This document shows, piece after piece, positions 1-12,200 of a stretch of DNA of 64,000 bases; position 1 is the stretch's first letter; each line of letters begins with the position of its first letter. The DNA lies in NCBI RefSeq assembly GCF_036417845.1, contig NC_089980.1:59208501-59272500 (forward strand). Reading direction: 5' to 3'. Under the pieces are notes generated by a model. The model saw only the letters and a list, made by a program, of their open reading frames with translations. It was not told where the DNA came from and searched no databases. The stretch is from Apteryx mantelli (taxonomy: Eukaryota; Chordata; Aves; Apterygiformes; Apterygidae). The position numbers were made by a program, and so were the translations under genes.

Positions 1-131
1 ACTGCAGACTGACGGCTCCCCCACAACAGCCCCAGGAGGAGCCAGGGCAGGGGGCTCCAGTGGTGTTGGTTCGGTTTTAGGGTTCCCCTGCCCACCATCA
101 CTCCTTTGTGCTCATGGAGGTGAGTCTCTAG

Positions 132-460
132 TCACATAACCTAACATTTCCCCCACATGAAAGTAAAGCTAGAGGACACTGCACCATCTTCTCTCATTGC
201 AGAGCACTTCACAGTCTGTTTCACCTCCAGGGTGGGCTGTGCTCCTGGAGCAGAAGACTTGGTACTGCAAGGTACCTTCTAAGGGGCTTGGAGGTCTATG
301 TGGATCCAGTTAACTGAGTCTTACAGTCCCACTCCTCAGGAAGGGCAGCTGCAGGATCAGAGTAGCCCCAGGTAGTCTCAGCAGGACCTGCGAGGATTAC
401 CTTGTTCCTCTGTGCCCCTTTATGTTTGTGAAGATGACCTTTTAATCACATAACCTAACA
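132..460. repeat. 15-bp perfect direct repeat flanking 299 bp
   Basis: TCACATAACCTAACA occurs at 132-146 and again at 446-460. The segment between (147-445) is more GC-rich than its surroundings. The arrangement looks like a target-site duplication around an inserted retrocopy or short retroelement, but no poly(A) tail or known family is seen. Local duplication is an alternative. Confidence 0.6.
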
Positions 461-1171
461 CAAACCACCTAAATTATATACCTAAAACAGATAACATGAA
501 TTTCAGTTTAAAAGAGACTGACAATCACCCATGCCACAAACATAACTGGAAACGCTGCTCTGCCACACTCCATGCCTTTCCCAATAACACATCTTGCAGC
601 ATGCCCTGAAGGACATTTGTCAACCAAAATACAGTGTTGTGAGCAGGAGGTGGAAGTTTTTCCACTTCAGAGCAAAAACTGAAACACCTCTTCTTGTGAT
701 GAAGAAACGTGATACTTTTACAGGGGAACTGCAAATGACCTGATTTTACTACCTAGTATCTGTTGTGGTTTCCCAATAGCATTAGAGCATTTGAAACAAA
801 ACAATTAAAGCTGCTAAGTAACTGAAAAACAACTTTTAGAAATCTTAGATCTATGTTTAAAAACAAACCGTAAGGATCAGCTGCAGTTACCTGCACAGTA
901 TACCATCCAATTATGCTCTAAATTCAAGTTTTCTGTGCTTGAATCTCTTAGAAGGTTAAGAACTTCATACTAGGATCAACATTAAACTACTATTTTTGAA
1001 AATGATGGCCTTTCTCAGCAGCACAGTTAGCATATACAGGAACATCTGCATAGATAAACCAGGTAGCAGAACAGTTTCTATATGCAAATAAGATAGTCTG
1101 CCTGCACAACAAGGCAGCCAAATTGAGTCTATCACCACAGTAACTGATCTTCCATATAAAAGTTCATTGTT
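461..1171. other. Intergenic, nothing recognised
   Basis: AT-rich sequence between the direct repeat and the CR1 tail. No exon of CCR6, the next gene on this side in human, is visible, so that gene, if conserved here, lies beyond the left edge. Confidence 0.6.
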
Positions 1172-4100
1172 GTAGAATCATGGAATAGTTTTGTTTGAAA
1201 GGGCCCTCTGTAGATCTCTAATGCAGCCTTGTGCTCAAAACAGGACTAACTTCAAAGCCAGATCAGGTTGCTTGGAGCCTGTCCAGTTGAGTTTTGGAAG
1301 CCTCCAAGGATGGTGAATTCACTTCTCCGGGCACCTGCTCCAGTCCTGGACCACTTTCTCCATGTATGTAATGAATTTCTCTTCGCACAATTTGACTGTT
1401 GGCTAGTTGTCCTTTCACTCGGCACTTCTGAAAAAGAGTCTGGGTCTGTGTTCCCTATAGTCCCCCCTTAGGTGTGGAAGACTGCAGTTTAACTCCCCTT
1501 TACCTGCCCTCCAGAGATCACATGCTCCAGCCCCATCACTGCTCTATGGCCCCTGGGCTCCTTCCACTTTGTTGACATCTCATGTACTGGGAGTCCAAAC
1601 TGAACTCAATACTCCAGATATGGTCCCACAAGTAAGAAGGGTGTAGGGGAAATAACTACTTCCCTCAGCCTGCTGGCTACAATCTTTCTAATGTAGCCCC
1701 GTGTGTGATTGGCTTGCACTGCTGCAAGAGGACTTGACCATCTTTTCTGCAAAGCTGCTTTTTACCCTGTTGGCCCCAGCCTGAATGGGGTTAGTCTGTC
1801 TCAGGTGCAGAACTTTGCATTCACCCTTGATGTATTCCAGCTGGCCCGTTTCTCCAGCCTGTCAAGGTCCCTCTGAACAGCATTCCTATGCTCCAGCATA
1901 TCATCAGCTGCTGTCCCCCATTGATGCCATCTGCAAATGTGATGAGGGTGCAGTCCATCCTATCATGCAGTTTGCTGATGAAGACGTAAAACAGTACCTG
2001 CCCAATACTGGCCCCTGAGAAATGCCACTTCTAACTGGTCACCAGTTGGATTTTAACCCACTGACTATTACCATTTGAACCAGATGTTAAGCAACTTTCT
2101 TGCCCATTCTGTAGTCCATAACTCCACAGTTCGGTTACATAGAGATTGTGTTGAATACCTTGCTAAAGTCAAAGCAAATGACACCCACTGCAATTCCCAG
2201 AGCCAATCATCTCATGAAAGACAGCAATCAGGTTTGTCAGGCACAATTTGCCATTCATAAACCCATGCTGGCTGTCCTTAGTCACCTTATTGTCTTTCAC
2301 GTGCCTAGAAATAGCTTTCATGAGGACTTGCGTGAAGTTTGCCAAGGATTGAGGCAAGGCTGACTGCTCTGTGGATCCTCTTTTTTACCATTTTTAAAAA
2401 AGCCAGAGGTGACAATTTCCTTTTTCCAGTCATCAGGAGCCTCCCCTGTTCACCACAACATTTTAAAGAAGTCTGACAGCAGACCTTGCTAGTAAAGACA
2501 GAGGTAAAGAAGAGACAGTACCTCAGTCTTTTCATCACTAGGACCCCCACCCCATTCAGTATCAGGCCCACATTTTCTTTCATCTTCCTTTTGCCAACAT
2601 CCTGTTTGCAGGAGTCCTTCTTGCTGCCTTCACATCCCTTGCTACTTTCAACTCTAGCAAAACTTTGGCCTCCCTAATATCATCCCTGTATGCCTGTGCA
2701 GAATTTCTATAGTTGTCCTTTGTAGCCCATCCCCACTTCCACCTTCCATACACTTCTTTTTAACATTTGAGCTCATAGGGACAAATGTCCTTGAAAAGCA
2801 ACCAGCCTTCCTGGCCTCTCTGCCCCTCAGGGCAACCATCCACAGGATCCTGCCAAGCAGATCCCTGAAAAAGCTGAGGTCTACTCGCCTGAATTTCAGG
2901 GTCATTACTACTTGTCTTCCTCACTTCCCTCAGTATCTTTAGCTCTGTCAAAGTTGTCACCGACTATTGCATCTGTTCTTTATTCCCCGACTAGCAGATT
3001 GACAGCACCACCACCCCCTACACACCCCCCAAAACATCCTGCCTAGCACTCAAGTCAAAATAAATTGGCCCTGGCACACTCCAGAAGCCTCCTGGCTTGT
3101 TTCCTACCATGTTGCTCTTCATGCAGATCCGGAATGGTTAAAAATCCCCATGAAAATGATGGCCTGCAATCAGGAGGCTTCTTCAAATTTTTGAAAGAAG
3201 GCTTCATCCTTTTTCTTTTCTTGACCAGTTAGTCTGTGGCAGGTGCTCACCACAATATCCTCTTTGTTGGCTTTGCCTTAATCCTGATCATAAGCTCTTG
3301 ACAGGCCTGTCACTTACTCTATTCCATTTATGCTCTGCACATTCAAACTACTTCTTTCTGAAACGCCCAGTTTTTCTTTCCTGCCTATCAAGCTTGTATC
3401 CGTCCATCATAGCACTCCCAATAGTGCAGGTTAGTTCACCATGCCTCTGCCATCCCAGTGATGGCATAGCTTTGACTGCACAGACTTCCTGTTCCTCCTG
3501 TTTATTCCAAGACTCCAGAGTCCTGCAGTTACCCTAGAGCCACTCCAGGTCTCCTTTGGCACTATCACTTGTGCCCCCATGCAGGTGAGCAAAGTGTAGT
3601 AGTCTGACAGACAGGTAAGCCTCTGCAATCTCTCTACAACATACTAGATACAGGCTCAGGCAAGCAGCAAGGTCTTATTGACAAGTAGATGCATTCATCC
3701 CCTGCAGAAAGAAGTTCCTGATCGTTACCTATTATTTTCTTTAAGTAGCTTTGGCTCCAACAGCTTGGCTAGATGCATCCCCCAACAGAACTTACTCCCT
3801 CTGTCCTGTTGCCAGAGCCCTACAGTTCTCCAAGTAAATATCTGCAGTTGGGGAAAAAGCTTTCTTGCTGCCAGAAGTCACAAGCTTCCAGCTTCTGCTG
3901 TCATGAGAATCCCAGGCCTCTCCCTGCTTAAGCATTGCATGGAAGGAGGGGGTGACCAGAGGCAATGTGGGACTTGGGTTCTTGCTCCGGCAGTGCCCAC
4001 AAAGTACCTTTGCCTTCCTGTTGGCCCTCCCTGATGCCATCCATTCTGCTTCCCCTGGTAGCTCAGTAATCTGACCAGAGCACACCTCCTGCTATCACCC
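1172..4100 (-). mobile_element. CR1 LINE, nearly full-length but decayed, minus-strand orientation
   Basis: The 3' end of CR1 shows as its complement at about 1172-1330 (TAGAATCATGGAATAG, then AGATCAGGTTGCTTGGAGCC). Going right, the minus strand carries diverged CR1 coding sequence. The RT thumb and palm lie near 1600-2300, including HGFM-x3-LCLTNLI at about 2225-2275. Upstream RT lies near 2360-2920 and endonuclease pieces near 2950-3540 (WNKQEEQEVCA; later FMGIFNHSG for the usual MGDFN). The ORF1 esterase region is near 3550-3860 (RLTCLSDYYTLL). Many stops and frame breaks are present, the RT box FADD reads FADG near 1937-1926, and ORF1 joins EN more closely than usual, which implies an internal deletion near 3535. 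The left (5') limit of the element is uncertain, at about 3900-4740 here. Confidence 0.85.
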
Positions 4101-4740
4101 CCAAAATCTGGGAGGAGCTACAGGCCCTCCCTGCAGCCTCAGATCTGTACAGCCACATCCTCCCCTGGGTTCTGTCTGGGCTGAAGTCTCCAACATGCCA
4201 GGGTGGTGGAATCTGGACTCTGGCCAGTCCAGAGTGGTGACATGCCACTGTGTCCTGTGGCATGTCACCCTCAAAACTGTGCCAACTCTACCAGTTTCAA
4301 GCACTGCCTCTGGCCTCCCTGTTCACCCTCATTCCCCTTTAACTCCTTTATTCCTGCAGGCACATCCTGGTCACAGTGCTTCCTAGGTGTCACATAGGAA
4401 GTTGAACACAAGTCTGCTCTGCTCCTCCCTACTCAGCAGGCAGCTTCTCAGAGTCTCTCGGTTCCTGGTTGTGGTTCTCCCACCTCATGAATGCGGGGTC
4501 CCCGCAGGCAGGCTCCTTCCTGCTCAGAACAGGAAGCAGGAGCCTGACACACCTGCTTCGTCCCCATTAGATTTCCTGCTCAACATGCAACTCCTCACAT
4601 TGCCTTTTGGTTCCCAGCTGCAGTTCATTCACCTCATGAGCATCAGGTCTGCATCCTTTCTCCTGCACTGTGCTTACAAAGCTTTAAAAAGCTTTTTTGA
4701 TGAGCTTTTAAAACTTTTGTTCCTCTAGCCTGCATGACAC
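3870..4740. other. GC-rich tract beside the CR1, possibly its ORF1 5' part
   Basis: Base composition stays high until about 4740 and then drops to AT-rich. On the minus strand it may be the diverged start of CR1 ORF1 (a stretch near 4063-4160 reads a Cys/Leu/Arg-rich leader), but similarity is too weak to be sure. It could equally be a second old repeat. Confidence 0.35.
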
Positions 4741-7019
4741 ACACACTTTGAAAGATGAAAAAACACAACACGAAGAGCAGCCAACACAGTTCATTCAACA
4801 AAGCAAATGTCCCCCAAAGTAATCTTAATTATATGCTCATGTTTGCTGTGATCTCTGTACTGCTCCCCAGCTACTCTACAATGCTTGAAGACTGCACTAG
4901 CAAACAAACAAAAAAAACACAACAAAAAAACAACAACAAAAAAAACCCCTTCCATCTTCTTTCCCTACCTAAAAACTTGCTATTGATTTATTGGTGATCT
5001 TACTCCTGAAAGACACATTCAATGCCACACTGACTTAGCTACTGAGATCATTCATCTCAAGGCCTGGGGGAGAATAATTCACAGCACTTTTTTAAACAGA
5101 AAGTCATGTGCTTATTTTGCCCTCTGAAATATGCTTAAAAGAGTAAATGATTTGGAAAAAAGTTCTACAGAAAGTTTAAAGCTGTAATTGACTTTAACAC
5201 ACTACAAACATACTCAAACAACATTGTGCATGCAAGGACAACTAAAAGTACTTTTCCTTTTCTTCTGTATTAAAATCACAGCTCTAACAACTTTTAGTAC
5301 CTTGGCACTCATGAAAACAGCAATTATAAAAGCCACTGGGCTTTTTTTCCTTTTTAAATAGGAGAATTTAGAACTGTTCATGATACGTGAACTAAGGAAT
5401 TGGCACTTTCAATGTTCACTGCAGTTCTCTCAGAGGTTCAGATTCTGGGTAACTCATTGACCTTGAATACCCAAGTTCCTTTTTTTGTAGAAATCAAAGA
5501 CAGTCATGCCTCAAATTACTTTTCTGCAATACTGCATTATAGTTAGTCTGTAGGAAATTTTGCTTCAAGATGAATGAGATCACTTACAAATCAACCAGAA
5601 CTGCATCTCTCATGATTCAATTAAGATTTCTTGCTTGGCCCTAGCTTACAAGGAAAACGTCAAAAAGACCTACCAAAAAGATACATGCTATGTCTGGCAT
5701 TTCAGAAATGAACATTAAACACTGCAGTCATCTTGCTAATATAAAATTCCTACTGCCTAAACTTCTGTTTTTAGCATTGTCTAAGTTAGCTCTATCTATA
5801 ACTGAGCAGAAATAACCAGGGATGTCTTCTCTCCTAGAGAGAAGGCTGGACATTGTAGAAAGCATTTCTTCAGTGACAATTACTATGCTTAAAACAAAAT
5901 AAAATAAAATAAAAAAACCCACAGAAAAAACACCCCTTACTTTTTTATCATCATCACCTCATTCACCCTTCACAGGTATAAGTGTTCTTTAAGCTTTCTG
6001 AAAAGCTAGATATATAGTCTAAATACAACCTACATTGCTTTGGGAAGCACTAGGAGACCTGCCTAGCAAGAATGGCTACAGTTTGGCAAGTCTTTCTAAA
6101 AGTTTTTTGTTAATCTGTTCTCAATTTAGGATTCTAGTCAGCATAAATGTCTAGCAGGTCTAGTTGTTGCTAGAGAAAGAGTGGAAGCTAGCAACTCCAC
6201 TACAAACACCCCGCCACACACACAACCCCCCCCCCCCCACACCCCCCCGACAGGCACCATTTTTATAACTCTTCAGCCTCACCACAACCATATTAATAGA
6301 ATGCTACTGTCAGCAATAGCATAGTCCTTCAAAATTTACAGGAGTAAAAAAAAAACAAGTTACACAAATTGCAAAGTCTGAGTGTTTAAGAAAACATGCT
6401 TCTAAACAGATCTAACTGCTACAAAACTGCACAGACCAGTCATAAATGCCTTTCTCAGCTGCTTCCTTCTCTGTCCACAAAGAGGCCTGGGAAAAGAGAG
6501 AACCAACACAGAAGAACAGTTAAACAGGAACATTCCCATCTGTGGATTAAGAACTAGAGTCCTGTTCTAACTGACAAATGAGGTTGGGTTTTCAATGCAT
6601 TAGGTCCTTTAGGGATGAGCCTAATCTAGAATACCAAGCAGTATGGTATGAGATGTACAGCAAATCACACTTTCAAGAGGACTTAGCTTTTCAGTCATGT
6701 TTAAGTAACTCAGCTGAACTAACACAGCAAACAACAAATTCTGCCAGTCAAGATAGGATTTTGTTTTTCTTCCTCTGTTGACTCATAAAATATCTGGCAA
6801 CTTAGACTGATACCTGGAACCCTATAAAGTCTGACTAAGACGAGACTGAATGAATCAACATCAAGAATTGCAGAATCCTTTGGGCTTAACCACTCCAAAT
6901 ATGCACAATCAGTCTGCGCTAACTCTGAAAAAACACACTTAAAGAAAACCCTCAGAACCCACAGGGCTTCCTGCATTTCCTAACCCTTAAGACTTTCAAT
7001 TCAAGGAGTCTCAAAAATA
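4741..7019. other. Intergenic or extended CEP43 3' sequence
   Basis: AT-rich, with an A/C-rich low-complexity patch at about 4900-4947 and a C-rich run at 6209-6249 (13 C in a row at 6226-6238). No gene or recognisable element. Confidence 0.6.
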
Positions 7020-9222
7020 CAATTTAGCCAGCAGAGTAGCTTTATTTTGCAGTTTGAACTATTATACACAATTGAGTAAAAGCCCACAGGATAAACAGTA
7101 TGGAGACTTACAACTTTTTGGTGTTTGCTTAAATTAGAGCCTAAGTGCAAGGTCTCCAATTAACCCCCAAGGTAAGAGAACAACACTTTGCTGTTAACAA
7201 AAGTCATGTTAACACTTAAAATATCTAACCAGTTATTTAAAAGGCCACATCTTCAAATGCAATTAGGTATCATTTAATAAAGTTATCTTCTTTTGGTATA
7301 ATAAACTGCCACAAATCATACAGCTAACAGGTAATGGAACATCATATTTTCCCAGAGACATGTAAAATGCAAATAGGGCTGTCTCTATATTGTTTCATCC
7401 ACCTTAGAAGTGTAATGTCATAAATGCAATTGTTCTCAAATGCTCAAGTGGAAGCTAATGTCCTTCAGACATGCTGTCACTCTCCTTAAAAATCAAAACA
7501 AAACAAACTTACATATAATACCTTGAGGCACAGGTTCTCCTGCACTTAAGGAATTTATACACAAGGTGTATCATAAGTTACAAGATTTTTGCTATTTGAA
7601 GTCTATGGCACATAGATTTACGGGGTGAGAAAAAAAAAATCTCTGTGTTCAGCTGCTACAATATGGCGCAAAGTAAGAAGTTAACACCATGAGTAATACT
7701 TTGTTGCTTTTTACTGGCTATTTTGGGGTGCACATAAATAAAAGGCACACGTTTCCTCTCTCCTTTCAAATGATCTATGTACTGTACAACATAACTTTCC
7801 AGCACTGCTCCATGCCTGCTGGCCCAGTGCAAAAAAGATCCAAGTCTGCGTCCAGTGCTAGTAACAGCTCTTCTATATGCTTAACCAATGGCTTTAGTTT
7901 AGCGTGCTACTTCTGAGACGGACATTGATGAGCGGCTAACAGTTTTCCTGAAACAAAATTACAAAGCCTAAAAAAGTGATCAAGTTATTTATATTCACTT
8001 ACATGTATATTTTCCAACGAATGTGTTTACAATGTTCAGAAAGTGCTCATTTTGAAGTCTTGTTTCAGTATTACAAATGTCCATGACCTATATATTATAG
8101 CAGAGCCATGCACAACAGTATCGTTAAGGAACTGTCAGTGTTTCCATTACTGACCCTGTTTTTCAAGAGCATAATGAAAATAGAAAAATCTGCTCTTAGC
8201 TAGAACTTAGTGTGCATAATGTCTTCGGTATGGTATTTTTAAATATTCGGATTTAAATCTGTACAGTAGTCAGAGTCTGAAAAACAGAAGGTTAGTGGTT
8301 TCACACTTTTTGGCGCTCATTTTTACATAACAAGGATTTTAAAGAATGAAAGTGAGCCAACAGCAAATGAAGAGCCCTCAATAATAAAAGCTCCACAAAT
8401 CACTAACTAAATCTTCTTGGGTTTTTGTCCTGTTTTTAATGCTGTGCATTAATAATTTGTGGATCCTTACAGAATTACTTCTTACGATTTAACAACTGTT
8501 AACATTGATGACATTATCATACATAAAAACAGCTTAGGTCTTAACATCCATGGTCTGACAAACATATTTAAACAAGAATATTCAGAGTTAAGACTAATAT
8601 GAAATTCAGCTCCTCTGAACAGATTTGTGAGTTTAGATGCTCTCAACTTGATATGCCTTTAAAAAAAAAGAAATCTGACTTTCAGAAAATTCTGAAAAAC
8701 AGCAGTTTCAAGTAAGTCTGGAGCGATTAAGTACTCTGGCTAGATTTACCATAAATTATGTAATTCATGCTGCCTTGACAAAATTGAGTTAACAGAAGTG
8801 TAAGTTGAAGCACTACCTCTGAAGGTTCTTGCTTTGGTTATCTTTAAAAACAATGCAGACTGTTACAATAACAGTGTAAGTTCATTATAAAGCCACATGC
8901 TTCTGTGTAGATGTTCTCTTATAGACTGGATTATTATGCCCACTGCCAGCAATGGACATTCTACTGGGAAAATCCAACTCCTGCTGTGAAAAGTTTGGCT
9001 GAATCAAATGAAAAAAATAATTCTGATATTAGACTCAAATGGGAACACACTGTTTCATTTAGTTCTTGTTAAGAATATCTGAAAGCCCTCTCCACCGACA
9101 GTCTTTTTGAAACACAAGGCACAAATAGGGAGTGGACATTCCAGCAAAAAATGATTGTCTAAAATTAGCAATCCACAAGAGTCTTCCAATCCAATACAGT
9201 GAAACATTTTTGCTGTCCAACT
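7020..9222 (-). other. CEP43: CEP43 3' untranslated region, end inferred
   Basis: AT-rich, no open frame of note. On the minus strand the first AATAAA after the stop is at 7046-7041, about 2.2 kb downstream and followed by a T-rich stretch suited to cleavage near 7020. ATTAAA variants at 8440-8435 and 7278-7273 could give shorter forms. The true end cannot be set from sequence alone. Confidence 0.4.
7041..7046 (-). terminator. Candidate polyadenylation signal AATAAA for CEP43
   Basis: Reads AATAAA on the minus strand, followed 10-30 bases on by a T-rich stretch (TTGTATTTTTGAG). It is the first canonical hexamer downstream of the CEP43 stop. Use is inferred. Confidence 0.4.
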
Positions 9223-9297
9223 CTATGCCACATCTTCTAGATAATCTGCAACATCACTTAACTGAGAAATGGTAAGGTCTTGTGTGATGTCTTCAAG
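9223..9297 (-). CDS. CEP43: CEP43 coding exon 13 and stop (residues 367-390)
   Basis: Encodes LEDITQDLTISQLSDVADYL then EDVA and a TAG stop at 9225-9223. Acceptor TATTTTCCAG|CTTGAA. The acidic C-terminus matches human QLSDVADYLEDVA and ends at the same residue. Confidence 0.96.
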   Translation of the reverse strand, partial: LEDITQDLTISQLSDVADYLEDVA

Positions 9298-12200
9298 CTG
9301 GAAAATAAATGAAATTACAAATTCAGAAGTAATAGAAACAGTAAGCATTACTCTATATAATCCTACAAAAAGCACCCCATCCTTTTGGCCTTAAAACCCT
9401 ATCTTTCAGAGGGATGTCAGCTCCTTCAAGAGGTGCTTAGACAGATCTTGAGATATAGGGATGAGACATTCACATGTTGAATACTAAACCTCTCTCAAAT
9501 TCATTTTATATGCCTAGAAAGAGACAGAGGACTGTCTTACAGAGCAATTCTTGTATTTTAAATCAGTACAGTATCTAACTTAATGGGAATACTGGGTATA
9601 AAAACGCAGAACATATGATAAGTGCCTTGGATACATGTATTATATAATGGCGTATTTATTCACAGAAGGCTTAAAAAAAAAAACCCAAACAAAACAAAAA
9701 CAAAAAAACCCCCAAACACAACATAAGATCAGAAGAACATCAATACAATTTTAAGAATCATACTTTATCACTGGCATTTAAGTCTTCTGTTTCCACAGAA
9801 ATTTCATCTATTTCTTCACCAATACTGATATCACTTTTTTCTGAGCGATGACTAGTACTAATGGGAAAGAAAAGCATAAAGGTAGAAATAGGACTTTCTT
9901 TTCCAACATACAAGAATTCATTTCATATATCTATACTGGACATTGGATTTGACTACCTAGCAAGTTAAATACGAAGTAATCTTTAAAAAGCCCACAACAA
10001 TCAAGGACCTTTTGCCTAGAGAAAGCCATAATCAATACTTATTTAGGCCCTAATCCTGAAGTTTACAGCACAAATACATTCTAACGATGAGGCTCTTCAA
10101 TATTTTATTACTGACTAGTCATGATGCTTTATTTTGTATATTTTGAATAATTCGACATAGACCACATTCACTGTCTAATAGCATTGATTAAAATGTTAAA
10201 ACATTGTTAAGTGTATGATTCAGAGAAAAAAAAAACAACTTCCTTAAAAAGGCAACAACTTTTCAGCATCTAAAAATTAATACCAGGTTTTTAAGGAACT
10301 CATTACCACCCAGACAAAAGCAATCTATTTTTTTTAAAATTGTAACTATTTGTATTAACTAACAAACCAAAGTTTAAAGTAGTCTAGAGATGCTGACAGA
10401 GTCTAGCAACAGTGACTAGCTGAAATATTATGAAATAATTCAAATATGCCAGTATATGCTTATAATCTATGATATAGTACACTACTGCAATATTATCCCT
10501 CTCTTACCTGTTGAAGTCATCAGCATACTCGTCTTCATCTCCATTTCCTAAATAATTTTTAAAAGGTGTTAATCAAGCAAGTTTTATTTTCAGGAAATGC
10601 AAGAGAATCTATTCCTGCACCAAAATATAGAGTTTGATGGACAGCAATAGCTGGTAGTAGATTAAATTACTTGTGCTTTAGGAAGAGGAACTGAATTTAT
10701 GTTTGATATTAGTTAATCTCAATCTCTTTTGCATAGTTAAACTGTTCTGAAATTCAACATATACTTTCAGTAGGTTGGTTCCGTTGCTGAAGACAAGGTT
10801 TAAATACTCGGCAACTCTATTTTGAGACAGAGTTGATACTTCTGACATTACAACATCATCATGCTGCTGCTAAAACTTATGAGACAACTTTCAAAGTCTG
10901 GGAAAGGCAAATAGGTATGCCACTGAAAAATAGTAAGACTTGTCTGGCTACCTTTCATGCAACTTAAAAAATAAAAAAAATCCCATCTCTTTCTTAGATA
11001 CCTAGACAACAATATATCACTTGATACTAACAAACATATGCATGGAATGAATTGAATTTTTGCTGTATGTATAAAACAATAATCTGCACACAAAACTCCA
11101 CAGTTCTGGCTGCCATGTATTCATTTATATTTCTCTAGACTGGATTTTGCTCTTTAACTCCACTAAGTCTCACAATGTCAGCTAGAGTGACAGAAGTAAA
11201 AGCTAAAGATTTTAGCTCAATAAGGACATTTCAGTTTCTCAGATTCCTCTGAGAAGCTGGGCTGGAACTTCCAGTTAAAAATATCAGAGCTTACTCGTGT
11301 TTAGTAGTTACTTGCCTAATTCTAGAGATCCGAGTTTTGCATTCACTAACCGCAGGTCTTTCAAAACAGAGTTTCTATTCAAATCTGTAACAAAACAAAA
11401 AGTATTTATACCAGAAAATTGGCTTGTGACTCTTTGATAGTAAGACCCTACCTAAACATACATAACCCTACATAATTTTATAATATAGTATGGTAATATT
11501 ATACTCCATTTTCAGGTCTAAATTATGCCAACATTTAAAGACATAAGTAACAAACAGGAACAATCTCCCCGAGTGTATTCAAGATCAGGTTTTACAACAC
11601 AGAAGTAAATATCCCTGAAGAACTTGCACAAACAATGTAGGGTAATAATAAAAAAAAGACTAAGTTAATGTCATTAAAAAAAAGTAAAATTTTATACTTC
11701 CAAAAACTGCTTTTCAGAAAAACAGTATAGATAAATATTTGATACTGCAGAACATAAGATACCCCAGCCATATGCATATTGTATCAAAAATCAGTATGTC
11801 ATCACTAAGTGAAAAATGCATTATTGCAAAGCACATCACAACCAGAAGAGGGCCAAATACAGGCTACTTATCACAGTTATATCTGAACGTGTAGCTCATT
11901 CCCTGCACTTGTCAAACTGTATGTGAAAACTTACCATCAGGCTCCTTTAGCAAAGGTGCGCCAGTCAGGGAGCTTAGCCCACTTTTTAAAGGCGGTGCAT
12001 CAGAAAGAGATGCTAAACCTCCTGCTTTATTGGATTCAGTTTTCCTAAAACAAACCAACAAATAAATAAATACTCTGCAGATCTTCAAAATATATAGTAA
12101 ATTTCTTTTCTAGTATTCATAAAAATGTCATGAAACTAGACAGCAATTTTTGCAGTAATAAAAGCAAGTGAAAAGGACTATTCATTCTGCAATCTAAAAA

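Larger units (their letters stand above)
9298..11934 (-). other. CEP43 introns 9 to 12
   Basis: Intron 9 is 11385-11934, intron 10 is 10548-11315 (GC-AG), intron 11 is 9858-10507 and intron 12 is 9298-9763. All are AT-rich. Intron 12 includes an A/C-rich low-complexity patch at about 9671-9722. No other features. Confidence 0.85.
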
